Under the pieces are notes generated by a model. The model made no database searches. It saw only the letters and a program-made list of their open reading frames with translations, and was not told the DNA's origin. The position numbers and the translations under genes were made by a program. From Candidatus Heimdallarchaeota archaeon (GTDB lineage: Archaea; Asgardarchaeota; Heimdallarchaeia; JABLTI01): a stretch of DNA of 38,336 nucleotides. The stretch covers positions 1 through 38,336 of the forward strand of contig JAUWKS010000013.1 of assembly GCA_030614005.1 (NCBI GenBank). Reading direction: 5' to 3'. Shown piece by piece: positions 24,252 to 33,900 of the stretch (position 1 is the first letter of the stretch; each line of letters opens with the position of its first letter).

Positions 24252-25478
24252 TTATGGTATGGCGAAAGTAAAGTTAATTGTCTTTACATCATCCCATGTC
24301 TTGCCGAATTTATTGTCTAAATGGGCAGTTGCTGTTATAGTGTACTCTCCACCATCAATTAGCAATCCATCTTCTACCCAAGCACCGATACTCATAGTTT
24401 TTTGTCCCTCGAAATTATACACAAGCGCCCAACCACCTTCACCCAGAACTTCACCACTTGTTTGGTTAGTTATTGTTAAAGTGAAAGATTGAAACCTTTG
24501 ATGCCAATGTCCTGGATTATTTATGGTGACTTCTGTAAATACAAACCAATGTTTCCCTCCAGTTACATCATAGGAATCTGTTTTATTGTAATCTAGATCA
24601 ACAATTCCTAAATGAGTCCCCCAATTAGCATCTAAAGTGTCTACTATTGGAACTAAAATAATAAGCCCGAGGACAATACCAGGTATAACAAAATGTTTCT
24701 TTTTCACTACTTTTTGATAGAAACTTCTCGAAATTTCCGCGAAGGTTTTTTCTCCATTCGAATCATTAGCTTCCTTTTTGGCAGTCTTTTCTTTAGAACC
24801 AGTTTCATCTCCAAAAACTTTCTTATCGTCAAAAACATCCGACTCTTGTTCTTCTTCGTCTTTACCCGTCATACTGAAAACAATGGATGCAAGGAAAACA
24901 ACACCAATAACAACTATAAGCACAGTTCGACCACTTGAACTTTGGAAGTAACTATAAATCCCACCTAGGTAGGGAATTCGACCAACAATTTTACCAACAA
25001 CTCGATCTTCGTGTATATTTAATTCATCAATTCTAATGAATTGAATAAATTCATCATTGGTTAAGTAATTATCACCTTTCGTAGTGAACCAGTAATCACC
25101 AGTTCCATCTTGATACACACGAGTCACCCTATGGACAATCGGGACGTCAACATCCTCTGTGTGATTTATATAATTAAAGACGATTGCATCTCCAACTTTT
25201 ATGGTGGATGGGTCTACTCCTCGAACAATAAGCATATCTTTCCTGATGTCATTTTCTCCACAAAATTCTTCTCTATTTGAACCCCAGTAAGATGGTTCCA
25301 TAGATTCACTAGTAACTACAACGAGTGGAGAGCTTGTATGCAGGAATACTCCTAGAACCTGATTGAAAGTAAGAACTAAGATTACAGCAACAATGATGAA
25401 GAATCCTATTTCAATAATGTCTTTTCTCCAAGTAGTTTTACTTTGTTTTTTAGAAATTTTTTCTGCTTTTTGTGACAA
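24252..25478 (-). CDS. Signal peptidase I, Sec11-like Ser/His type, with extra outer domain
   Basis: This membrane protease removes signal peptides outside the cell membrane. In the 408-residue protein a first membrane helix (about 21-45) is followed by SESMEPSYW with catalytic S59. VHRVTRV has H116 where bacterial enzymes have Lys, as in archaea and the eukaryotic ER. TKGDNYLTND has D136 and D142. A second helix lies at about 185-203. A Lys/Glu/Asp-rich linker of about 55 residues and a third helix (about 262-280) follow. Then comes an outer domain of about 128 residues with a beta-sandwich look (WFVFTEVTI, SFTLTITNQT and GEYTITATAHL). Usual archaeal enzymes stop after the second helix. larE follows by 23 bases. 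Confidence 0.9.
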   Translation of the reverse strand: MSQKAEKISKKQSKTTWRKDIIEIGFFIIVAVILVLTFNQVLGVFLHTSSPLVVVTSESMEPSYWGSNREEFCGENDIRKDMLIVRGVDPSTIKVGDAIVFNYINHTEDVDVPIVHRVTRVYQDGTGDYWFTTKGDNYLTNDEFIQFIRIDELNIHEDRVVGKIVGRIPYLGGIYSYFQSSSGRTVLIVVIGVVFLASIVFSMTGKDEEEQESDVFDDKKVFGDETGSKEKTAKKEANDSNGEKTFAEISRSFYQKVVKKKHFVIPGIVLGLIILVPIVDTLDANWGTHLGIVDLDYNKTDSYDVTGGKHWFVFTEVTINNPGHWHQRFQSFTLTITNQTSGEVLGEGGWALVYNFEGQKTMSIGAWVEDGLLIDGGEYTITATAHLDNKFGKTWDDVKTINFTFAIP

Positions 25479-25606
25479 ATTTGTTGTGCTTCCTTTTCGT
25501 TAGTCTAGTGGTGAATTATTGATACTTAAATAAAATACTTTTCCTCAATTTTCTTAATATCAAGAGATAATAAGGATTATTAAGAGCTAACTAAATCTGT
25601 ATTCTT

Positions 25607-26161
25607 ATGAAAATCGAAGAGGCAATAGATGAAAAGCATAGCTTTATTCTTGTTGGATGTAATACCGCTAAAGAAAGAGATGGCATGAGTGAGTTGTGGC
25701 ACGTTCTAATAAAATATTGCAACATTGACCCTATAGAAGCATTTGAGCTGCCAATAAGAGGTCTCTATCTAATAGCCATAACAGAAAACCCCAAAGAAAT
25801 TGTTGCAGCAATAGGTTCAGTTGCCAAAGAGAAAAAATTCGATTTTCAAATTAGTAGAAAATTTATTCCCATCAATGAAATGATTGAAGGCTCTTTGGAT
25901 TATCTTGCAGAAAGAATCACTCCTTACCTTGAAAAAATACCTAAAAAAGCTCAATGGAGAATCACAATAAATAGAAGACATACCAAACTGAAAAAGGCTG
26001 ACATTATTGAAAAAATAGCTCTTTTACCTCAAGCACCGAAAGGCAAAGTAAACTTATCTAACCCTGATTGGGAGATTATCATAGAGGTTTTTGGTAGGTG
26101 GATCGGATTTAGTGTTTGTCCCGCAAATAGTGTTTTTAAAATCGCTGAAACTGAAGTTTGA
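25607..26161 (+). CDS. THUMP-domain protein (Tan1-like)
   Basis: This 184-residue protein ends in a THUMP domain: WRITINRRHTKLKKADIIEKIA, then GKVNLSNPDWEIIIEVFGRWIGFSV at about 120-178. THUMP domains bind the acceptor arm of tRNA. The size and absence of a catalytic domain match the Tan1/THUMPD1 group, which help an RNA acetyltransferase make N4-acetylcytidine in tRNA. The N-terminal half is an alpha/beta region (SFILVGCNTAKERDG and LYLIAITENPKEIVAAIGS). It could instead be the RNA-binding half of another modification enzyme. It is a single gene, divergent from the signal peptidase, and converges with cgi121. Confidence 0.8.
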   Translation: MKIEEAIDEKHSFILVGCNTAKERDGMSELWHVLIKYCNIDPIEAFELPIRGLYLIAITENPKEIVAAIGSVAKEKKFDFQISRKFIPINEMIEGSLDYLAERITPYLEKIPKKAQWRITINRRHTKLKKADIIEKIALLPQAPKGKVNLSNPDWEIIIEVFGRWIGFSVCPANSVFKIAETEV

Positions 26162-26180
26162 AGTCAAAGTAACTCATATA

Positions 26181-26798
26181 TCATTTCCAAATATTAAGTA
26201 AAGCTGATTTTTCAATCGCTATTTTCTCTATTATTTCATCTCGAGAGTTTTTAGTTTGGCGGAGAAATAACTGTATTTCTTTCTCAGCTATTTCGAGGTT
26301 TGACAAAATTTTCTTTTCATTCGTCATTGAAAAATCACTAACATCTAATCGGAAATTAGTATATTCAATATTTCTTGTTTTCAGGAATTCTTCAAAATCA
26401 AAAAATCCTTCCTTTGAAGGAGAGTGATTCTCCTCTGCTTGATTTAATTTGATATGCAAAGTTATTACTTCTTTGGATTCTATATTTAAGCCAACTTTTT
26501 CTATTGCTTTACTAATCTGCCTATAACCTGATAAATAGAGCAAAATTTCTGTATTCAATGTTTTAGCTAGATTATTTTTTTGCTTAAAAGCTTGCAATGA
26601 ATAATGTATACATGCTTTAAGATGTTGAAATCCCGCAACACTTCCAGAATCGATAATTAGAAGGTAATTATGCTTATCAAGCAATTTTTTTTCTGCTCGG
26701 ACCAGTTCCTTTACCATTTCAATGATCTGATTACTGGAGAATTTTTTTGTAAATGTTGCAAGAGAGATTTCTATCTGATGTGAATCTAACAATATCAT
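26181..26798 (-). CDS. cgi121: KEOPS complex subunit Cgi121
   Basis: KEOPS makes N6-threonylcarbamoyladenosine (t6A) in ANN-decoding tRNAs; Cgi121 binds Bud32 and helps recruit tRNA. The 205-residue protein shows the family pattern: SGSVAGFQHLKACIHYSLQAF at about 51-71, then LNTEILLYLSGYRQISKAIEKVGLN at about 82-106. Length is a little above archaeal Cgi121 because of a charged C-terminal helix of about 45 residues. No other KEOPS gene is in the window, which is common since the subunits are often scattered. The ATG at 26798 gives the expected N-terminus. It shares a short divergent promoter region (about 115 bases) with the phosphoribosyltransferase gene. Confidence 0.85.
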   Translation of the reverse strand: MILLDSHQIEISLATFTKKFSSNQIIEMVKELVRAEKKLLDKHNYLLIIDSGSVAGFQHLKACIHYSLQAFKQKNNLAKTLNTEILLYLSGYRQISKAIEKVGLNIESKEVITLHIKLNQAEENHSPSKEGFFDFEEFLKTRNIEYTNFRLDVSDFSMTNEKKILSNLEIAEKEIQLFLRQTKNSRDEIIEKIAIEKSALLNIWK

Positions 26799-26913
26799 GA
26801 ATATACACCGATTGTTTACTTAACTAATGGTAGTAATATTAAAACTTTTAATATTCTCCTAAAGTTTGACGAAAATTAAAAGAACATAGAGGTTATATCA
26901 AAAAGTGAATAAG

Positions 26914-27492
26914 ATGTCTGATAATATTATTGTCTTTACACCCCAAAATATCTGGGATAAATTATTTGATTTAGCTCAACAAATCAAACAAGCAGATTTC
27001 ACTCCAGATGTTATTATCGGGATACTTAGAGGTGGGCTAGAAGTTACACGCACATTGAGTGATTTACTTGAAATAAAGCAAGTATCTACTTTTGGTGTAG
27101 GATTTTACAAAGGAATAAATGAAACTCTCAAGGAACCACAACTCACACAGGAATTGCTCTATGACGTAAAAAATAAGCATGTTCTATTAGTGGATGATGT
27201 TGTTGACACCGGAAAAAGTATGGCTTTTGCAATGAAATATCTGGAAATGAAAAAAGTTAACACCTATAAAACTGCAACTATTCACTATAAACCACAAGCA
27301 ATCTATAAGCCAGATTTTTTTGTAGAAGAAACATCAAATTGGATCGTCTATCCATGGGAGTACGTTGAATTTTCAAAACTATTTATTAGCAAACAAAGGG
27401 CCAATAACAAAACCTACCAGCAAATAGCTATTTCTCTTAAAAAATTGGGTATTCCAAAAAAAGTAGTTGATGATATTTTACCTGAAAATTAA
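26914..27492 (+). CDS. Purine-type phosphoribosyltransferase
   Basis: This 192-residue protein is a type I phosphoribosyltransferase. It has VIIGILRGGLEVTRTLSDLL near the N-terminus, the PRPP loop HVLLVDDVVDTGKSMAFAM in the middle, and a hood with SNWIVYPWEYVEF near 140-152. The last motif is characteristic of the archaeal group annotated as hypoxanthine/xanthine-guanine phosphoribosyltransferase (the Gpt/COG2236 type). It should salvage a purine base to its nucleotide; which base cannot be told from sequence. The start is the ATG at 26914, with GTGA eight bases upstream; the GTG at 26905 would add three residues. The C-terminal tail is helical and atypical. Confidence 0.85.
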   Translation: MSDNIIVFTPQNIWDKLFDLAQQIKQADFTPDVIIGILRGGLEVTRTLSDLLEIKQVSTFGVGFYKGINETLKEPQLTQELLYDVKNKHVLLVDDVVDTGKSMAFAMKYLEMKKVNTYKTATIHYKPQAIYKPDFFVEETSNWIVYPWEYVEFSKLFISKQRANNKTYQQIAISLKKLGIPKKVVDDILPEN

Positions 27493-27536
27493 AAAGTGAA
27501 TTATTTACCCTCTGATTTTTTCAGAAGGCAAATTGC

Positions 27537-28334
27537 TTATTTGGCATATTCTTCTGTTGATGGTTCTTTGTACAAATTGCGAATGAAATTTGGCATTACA
27601 TAACCAAGATATGCAAATATACACATAAGAATCGCTGCGCCGTAAGCTATATAATAGAATGGTGTAAATCCTTCTATTGAAAAGATTGGCATCAATCCAT
27701 CACTGGCGGTCATAAAGTCAAGAGCGAAACATATGTAGGTTGTCGATCCAAAAATTGCTGATAGGATTATAAATCGGAATCCTGCTTTTTCCCATTTTAG
27801 CTCTGCAGCTCGAAGTGGTCGAATAGTTAAGAACATCAAAGCAAAGAACGATATGAAAGTCAATGCTAAATGGTAAAGTGTTGGTAAAAGAGTATATTCT
27901 GGATTAGGCCAGGTATTGAATGTAGCTCCAACCAATAAACCAATTGTAATACCGTTTAATGCTCCAAAAATAATTGGAATAAGCATTTTTGTTCTTCGAA
28001 ACATAGGTGATTGTGAAAAAACTAAAGCAACAAACAACATAATGAAGACGTTACTGAGAGCTGAAAATCCATAACCAATGTTGATACCAAAATCACTGAA
28101 TCCAATACTGGTATAACTTGTACTTGTAATTATTTCCTTATCAATTAAATATTGAATGAGTTTGCCAAGGAATAAACCAAGAGCGCCTATAACCCAGGCA
28201 TTAAAAGCAACTGCTAATGCAAGTGCAGCAACTCTTCTTCGATCGAAATACCTATAGTATAATGCTGCTACTACAAATGAAACAGCAAGAAAAGCTATTC
28301 CTTCGGTAATAACTGCTGCAAGTGGGACATCCAT
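27537..28334 (-). CDS. Multi-pass membrane protein, second of a tandem pair
   Basis: I do not know this family. The 265-residue protein has about seven hydrophobic segments and resembles its neighbour at 28336-29166 along its whole length. They share FSQSPMFRRTK with the following GALNGITIGLL, the GINIGYGFSALSN segment, KWEKAGFRFIIL, and the end ILMCIFAYLGYVMPNFIRNL. The ATG at 28334 has a full GGAGGT ribosome binding site formed by the end of the upstream gene, with one base between stop and start, so the two are translationally coupled. No channel, transporter or receptor motif stands out. Conserved Arg-Arg-Thr-Lys and Arg-Asn-Leu patches lie in predicted loops or tail. Confidence 0.8.
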   Translation of the reverse strand: MDVPLAAVITEGIAFLAVSFVVAALYYRYFDRRRVAALALAVAFNAWVIGALGLFLGKLIQYLIDKEIITSTSYTSIGFSDFGINIGYGFSALSNVFIMLFVALVFSQSPMFRRTKMLIPIIFGALNGITIGLLVGATFNTWPNPEYTLLPTLYHLALTFISFFALMFLTIRPLRAAELKWEKAGFRFIILSAIFGSTTYICFALDFMTASDGLMPIFSIEGFTPFYYIAYGAAILMCIFAYLGYVMPNFIRNLYKEPSTEEYAK

Positions 28335-28335
28335 T

Positions 28336-29166
28336 TTAGTTAACCTCCGGCTCTTTAAGCAAATTACGTAACCTCTTTGGCATAGCATACCCTAGATATG
28401 CAAATGTACACATAAGTATAGCAAATACCCACCCAGAATAATTAAAGATTGTATAACCTAAGCCAAATATATCGGGGAGTATTAATGGAAATATGAGGTC
28501 TAAAACAAACATTACATAAATCATTATTCCTGAAAAACCATAGAGGATAATAAAGGTAAAACCTGTTCGTTCCCATCTCAATGAAGCATCTTTTCTTTCT
28601 TTATAACTAAGAGCTAAGAGTAATGTAAATGAGAAGAGGGTTAAGATCAAATGATAAATTGTTTGAGCTATTGGATATTGAGGGTTATATACTTCAGTTA
28701 TATCTGCTCCATCTGCAACAGTCTTTAAGCTTAAAGAAAGAGTATTAATAATTAACCCAATCGTAATTCCATTAAGAATAGCATTCACTAATGGAATTGT
28801 TTTCTTAGTTCGCCTGAACATTGGTGTTTGAGAAAAGATCTGCGAGATAAATAAAACCATAAACATGTTACTTGCTGCTGAGAAAAGATAACCAAGATTG
28901 ATGCCATATCTAGAGTATTGTATTTCTCCTGCTGGTATCAGCGTGTTGATGTCTGGCATATTAATGTAATGTAAAATGAAACCTAAAAATACTGCAATTC
29001 CACTTAATCCCCAAAAGAGAAAGGTTATTGTTAAAGTTAAAGCAGGTAATTTTTCTCTGGATAGATATTTAGCAAAAAGCATTATGACAACTGTAAAAAC
29101 AGCAACGATTACAAATCCTACTATAATTATTGAACCAAGTTTTGGATTTTGAGGTATATCAGCCAT
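28336..29166 (-). CDS. Multi-pass membrane protein, first of a tandem pair
   Basis: This 276-residue protein is the paralogue of the one just downstream. It has about seven membrane segments and shares RYGINLGYLFSAASNMFMVL, FSQTPMFRRTKKTIPL, ILNGITIGLI, RWERTGFTFIIL and the C-terminal ILMCTFAYLGYAMPKRLRNL. Its N-terminus is outside-like and short, the tail is basic. It might be a seven-helix sensor or a small-molecule transport component, but that is unsupported. GGAGTGA precedes the ATG by about six bases. It stands 15 bases behind the small soluble gene at 29182-29652, so three genes form one operon. Confidence 0.8.
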   Translation of the reverse strand: MADIPQNPKLGSIIIVGFVIVAVFTVVIMLFAKYLSREKLPALTLTITFLFWGLSGIAVFLGFILHYINMPDINTLIPAGEIQYSRYGINLGYLFSAASNMFMVLFISQIFSQTPMFRRTKKTIPLVNAILNGITIGLIINTLSLSLKTVADGADITEVYNPQYPIAQTIYHLILTLFSFTLLLALSYKERKDASLRWERTGFTFIILYGFSGIMIYVMFVLDLIFPLILPDIFGLGYTIFNYSGWVFAILMCTFAYLGYAMPKRLRNLLKEPEVN

Positions 29167-29181
29167 GTTTTTTCACTCCAT

Positions 29182-29652
29182 TTACCAAAGAGCATCTTTC
29201 ATTTTGTCAATTGGTGACAATTCCTTTTTGTGCCACTCAATCATTTCAAGCATGGATTTCTTGAATTCAGATATCTTAACAATATCAAAATCATTGGGAT
29301 CGTAGACCTTTTTAAATTTCACTGCTATCTCCTTTGCTACACTTTCCCATTGAGATAATATTTTGTCATCCATTGATGTTTTAAAAACAAAAGTAACTGA
29401 AATTCCTTTTTCAGCCAAAATTTGAGCAATCAATTGTTCATTTAAACCCAACTTGAAAACACCTCTCTCAAGTTTCGTTGCAATGTCACGTATTTGATTA
29501 AGAGATTCCGAAAAAGCATCAGAATTAGGGTCAATATCTCCTATCTGAGTAGCAATCAAGGCTTCTCCAATATCTTTTGAGAAAATAATCGCGTTCTCAA
29601 TCATTGTAATTTTTTCTCCATATGACGGATAATATTCATTTGAATTTTTCAT
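29182..29652 (-). CDS. Small soluble protein, possibly longin/roadblock-like
   Basis: This 156-residue protein begins the operon with the two membrane proteins. The pattern is strand, turn, strand (MIENAIIFSKDIGEALIATQIG), a helix (SDAFSESLNQIRDIATKLERG), two more strands (FKLGLNEQLIAQILAEKGISVTFVFK) and a long helical C-terminus containing FKKVYDPNDFDIVKISEFK. That order and the closing F..Y...D.F motif resemble longin or roadblock domains, which in Asgard archaea often accompany small GTPases. I offer that only as a weak possibility. There is no membrane segment. It probably works with the adjacent membrane pair. Confidence 0.55.
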   Translation of the reverse strand: MKNSNEYYPSYGEKITMIENAIIFSKDIGEALIATQIGDIDPNSDAFSESLNQIRDIATKLERGVFKLGLNEQLIAQILAEKGISVTFVFKTSMDDKILSQWESVAKEIAVKFKKVYDPNDFDIVKISEFKKSMLEMIEWHKKELSPIDKMKDALW

Positions 29653-29782
29653 TAAACACTAAAATATACTATTCTTTGAGTAAATAAAGTTCACCCTATT
29701 TGCAAATCCGAGGGAAAACATAGCTAAATCAAAATTAGCTTTATTTAGGAGTGAATTTATTGTTAATGAAGTGATTTGATTC

Positions 29783-30874
29783 ATGAATAAAACAAGCGAT
29801 ATTCAGTATTATTCTGCACCAGGGAGAGTGTGCCTCTATGGTGAACATCAAGATTATCTTAAATTGAAGGTCGTTCCTGCTGCTATTAATCTTCGAACAA
29901 TAGTCGGCATTAAAGATAATGGTCTAGAAAGTATTCGAGTTAAATCACGTGAAATGGGGTCTTCTGATGAATTCTCGATTTCAAAGAAGATAAATTTAGC
30001 AAAAAATGAATTTGATTATCTTCGAGCAATAATTATTACTATGCAAAAAGAAGATTTAGTTGATAATTTAACTGGATTAGATGTTACTATTGAAAGCAGT
30101 ATACCAATTGGATCGGGTTTATCATCTTCTGCGGCATTATTAGTTGCTTGGGCAACCGCACTAAATGATCGGTTCCAATTGGATTTAAATATAGAAAAAA
30201 TTGCACTACTTTGCTTTAAAGCAGAAAATCACATCTTAGGTGTGAATTGCGGGATAATGGATCAATATTCCTCTTCGTTAGGTGGTATTATTGGCCTTGA
30301 TTGCGATGGTCCACCATATGAGATTTCAAAATATACAACTGATTTTTCAGGGTTGATTATTGGAGATAGTTGTGTAAGACGTTCAGCAAACGAACCGTTA
30401 ACTGTTTTGAAAAATCAACTATATTCTGGAATTGAAAATTTGCAGAAGGTTACACCATTTAACTTGAAAAAAATTACCTTTGAGGAACTGAAGAGAGCTA
30501 AAGCATCTATTGCACCAAATGAGTACAAGAGGTTACATGGTACAATAGTTATTCGAGATTTAACTGAAGAAGCACTGCGAAATTTAGCTAAGAAAAATAC
30601 TCATAATTTACCCTTATTAGGAGAATTATTAACAAAACAACAAGATGCTCTGAGAGATTTATTAGAAGTATCCATTCCTGAATTAGATAACCTGGTTATT
30701 GCATCATTAAAAGCAGGTGCACTTGGAGCCAAGCTAACCGGGGCAGGATATGGTGGTTGTATTATTGCCCTTGCTCCCGGGAAAGAAAAGGAAGTTGCAG
30801 TTGCAATAGAAAATGCCGGTGGAAAAGCAATAATATGCCAAGTAGATCCTGAAGGTGGTAAAAAGGAGAAATAG
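29783..30874 (+). CDS. galK: GHMP kinase, galactokinase-like
   Basis: This 363-residue protein belongs to the GHMP family and is closest in pattern to galactokinase. It has APGRVCLYGEHQDYL near residues 12-26 (normally GRVNLIGEHTDY), the ATP loop PIGSGLSSSAAL at 108-119, and GVNCGIMDQYSSSLGG with the catalytic D160. The C-terminal KLTGAGYGGC is also present. The first motif is altered (Cys for Asn, Gln for Thr), so the sugar could be something other than galactose, such as a related hexose or an N-acetyl sugar. No Leloir pathway neighbour (galT, galE) is in the window. It converges with the giant solenoid gene over 27 bases. Confidence 0.7.
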   Translation: MNKTSDIQYYSAPGRVCLYGEHQDYLKLKVVPAAINLRTIVGIKDNGLESIRVKSREMGSSDEFSISKKINLAKNEFDYLRAIIITMQKEDLVDNLTGLDVTIESSIPIGSGLSSSAALLVAWATALNDRFQLDLNIEKIALLCFKAENHILGVNCGIMDQYSSSLGGIIGLDCDGPPYEISKYTTDFSGLIIGDSCVRRSANEPLTVLKNQLYSGIENLQKVTPFNLKKITFEELKRAKASIAPNEYKRLHGTIVIRDLTEEALRNLAKKNTHNLPLLGELLTKQQDALRDLLEVSIPELDNLVIASLKAGALGAKLTGAGYGGCIIALAPGKEKEVAVAIENAGGKAIICQVDPEGGKKEK

Positions 30875-30901
30875 CTAAAGAAGCCTATTTCTCAGAAAAA
30901 A

Positions 30902-33900
30902 TTATTTTCTTCCAACTAATCTTGGATTTATTTTACCTTCAAGAACAAGATATTCAATTTCTCTTTGAATGGTTTCAGGTGGGAAGTTCATCTGCGTTGA
31001 AACTTTATTAATATCGATGTTTCCAATGTCTTGGTAACCTAAAGCAAGTTTTGCAACTTCACTTCTGAGTTGAAGATATGAATAGAGTACTGTTGTGTCT
31101 CTGTTAAATACTGCCATGAACTTTTGTGGGAGATATTCGATACGAATTACGCTAAGAATTTCATCTAACCGTAATTTTGTTTTATTAGCTAAATCTGCAA
31201 CAACAGCTTTACCATTATCTAATAATTCTTTATCACACCATTGCAATACTTCAGAAAGCACATCACTTGAAACAAAAAGACCAATTTTGAAGTACCTTCC
31301 AGTGATCTCTTTACGAGCATATAGTTCTTGAATAAGAACATTGATTAAACGAGATATTGGTTGCGCTTCCATATATTCGTAAATACTAATTCTTCCTCGT
31401 TCAGTAATATCTGTCCGAACTTGTTCTTTGTAGATTTCTATGAATTCTTGAATATTCCTTTGGAATTTGATATTTACTAGATGTGCTTGTTGTAGTGTGC
31501 TGGCGAGGTTCCCTTCTTGGAAGGCTTCCAAAGATTTCTTGAGGGCTACAAATTTCTTATTTTTCAAAACACGCTGATCGTCAACTTTATCAAAAATTGC
31601 TTGAATGGCATTGAAATCCCAAATACGCAGTTTCTTTAGTGACGTTCTGATTAGTAGATCTAAGAATAAGTTAATGATTTTTGAATCAGAAGTAGCTTCA
31701 AGATATTTGAACATTAAACCATCATAAATCTTGGTTTCTTCAATAAAGCTTCCAGTTCGCTCATAAATATCTGTTGCAGCAAAAACATATGGAATAGAAT
31801 GGAAAATCAAATCTTTCTTACCAGAATTAAGCATTTTTTTAGCTTGGTCTAGTGCCTGAAATGCAATATCTTCTGCTTCTTCGATTTTATCTCTATTTGC
31901 ATAAACCATTCCAGGAACAAGATAACAAATATATCCATCTTCAATGGGTACAGTGTTGAAGAGATTCTGGATAGTTGTTGCTATGATTTGAATGCTATTT
32001 TCATCTCCAGAGAGCTCATAATTTTCAAGAGAAGTCGAATAATAGTATAACCCTTCTTTGAATTTCTCTTCTTTAATTTTCTGATCGCCAATACTTGCAC
32101 TTGTCATTGCAACCTCAGCAATTAAACGATTATTTCCATAGATTTCATATATTCTTCCAGCAGCTTTTAGGAAATTGATAGCGTCACTTAATTTCTTCTT
32201 ATCTGCTGCTAGTTGACCTAGAGCTATACATTGTTTGCCGATTTCAATAATTCTTTCTTTTTGTCCTAAATCATTCATTGCCGTTGCCAAAGTTTCCATA
32301 AGGACATCAAGGCCCTTGAAACGTTTCTTCGTCAAACTCTCAAGTATGGCCAATAGGTTATCAATTATTGCAATTCCAATTTGATGTTGTTTTGATATAC
32401 TTGCTAATCTTAATGCTTGATCCTCTATTCTAATGGCTTTATCGAATGTGATTGCTTTTTGTAGCAATAATTCAGCAGTTTGATGCCAAGCCATAATCAT
32501 ATTGGCAAAATCTAAATTGCCAAGAATTGATAGTGGATGATTTGTGTTGATAATTGAATTGAGTAATTTGATAATATTTTCTCTAGCAAAAATTACTAGG
32601 TCGATATTTGCTTCTTCAGTAATATCTTGGTTTAACTGAATTAATGGAAAAGTTATAACAGAGTAGAAGTCTTTTTCTGATAGGTTAATAACTAAATTAG
32701 TAACTATACTTAGTAGTTTTCTACCCTCATTTCTAGTTGACGATTCAATGCAAAGTATCCTACCAGTTTGAGCTAAGGTGCCAATGAACTTTCTAATTTC
32801 TTTAGTATCATTGGTTTCTAGATAAATACTCCTTGCCTGATTTACAGTTGCATCAAGTAATTCGAGTTTTTTATTTTTTACTAAATAATTAACATGATTC
32901 AAATAATTATTTGCAATATCAATCTTTAATTTCGAATTACCCGCTAAATCTGCTGCAGCAAAAGCAGCATCTAAAATACCTCTAGCTATTCTTGGTCCAC
33001 GTGAAACAAGTAATTTCTTACCATAAACAGTTAGCATCTTGGATAAATTCTCAAGGCCTTTCTGATTTTTCGTTTGGGTCAAGAATTTAGTGGTAGAATC
33101 AACAAATTGCCCAATGAGTTCCAGTCGGCTTTCTTCATCTTCTATACTCTTTTCATATTGTGGTCCTAATACTTGGGAAATAGTTTCAAGATAGTTTGCT
33201 CCCGCTCGAGATGCTTTTTCGAGTTTCGTTTCATATTGGATGATAAGCTCACCGCCGGCATTCATAAATTGAATGCCTAAAATTGGATCTCCTTCTTTAA
33301 TTAATTTCAAACCGAAATCAATACATCTATTTCCTACTTTAGGTAGATAATCGTTTAAACCTGCTCTTGTAGAAAGTTCCATTGCTTTTGAGAAATAGAG
33401 CGCTGCAATATCGAAATTGCGTTCGTTGAGCATTTTACCGCCTTGATTGATGAAGATTTCAGAGATAACCATTATTCTTTCAGTTCGTTGAAGGAAGATA
33501 TACAATCCTCCAGCAAGTTCAACTAAAGGCATTCCAGCATTAACGTTATTATTATCAATTTGTTTTCGACCTTCTGCTATGAGCTCATTAACAACATCTA
33601 ATGATTCTTTGGTCAAATTCCCTTGAGCCAAAAGGTGAACACCATTTCTAAATGCTTCAACAGCAGCAGCCATTTCGTTTCTTTTTACAAGCGTTCGACC
33701 TAAATCAATACTGATTTGACCTATGCCTATGAGGTCATTTATTGTTCGGAGGATACCGATGCCAGAAGCAAGAATAACATGAGATGCTTCAAGTTTCCCA
33801 TCCTCTCTAAGAATAATGCCTTGATTTCTACAAACTGTAGCTAAATGCTTTATTGAAGATTCATCAGTGATTTGAGCAATTTTTTCCATACCCTTATCAA

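Noticed and set aside
27509..27528. Imperfect hairpin between converging phosphoribosyltransferase and membrane genes
   Set aside because: Short stem with a bulge; too weak to call a terminator with confidence.
29681..29747. TAAATAAAG and CTTTATTTA as a 9-base inverted repeat, 49 bases apart
   Set aside because: Only A/T-rich letters with a large spacer; expected by chance in such DNA.
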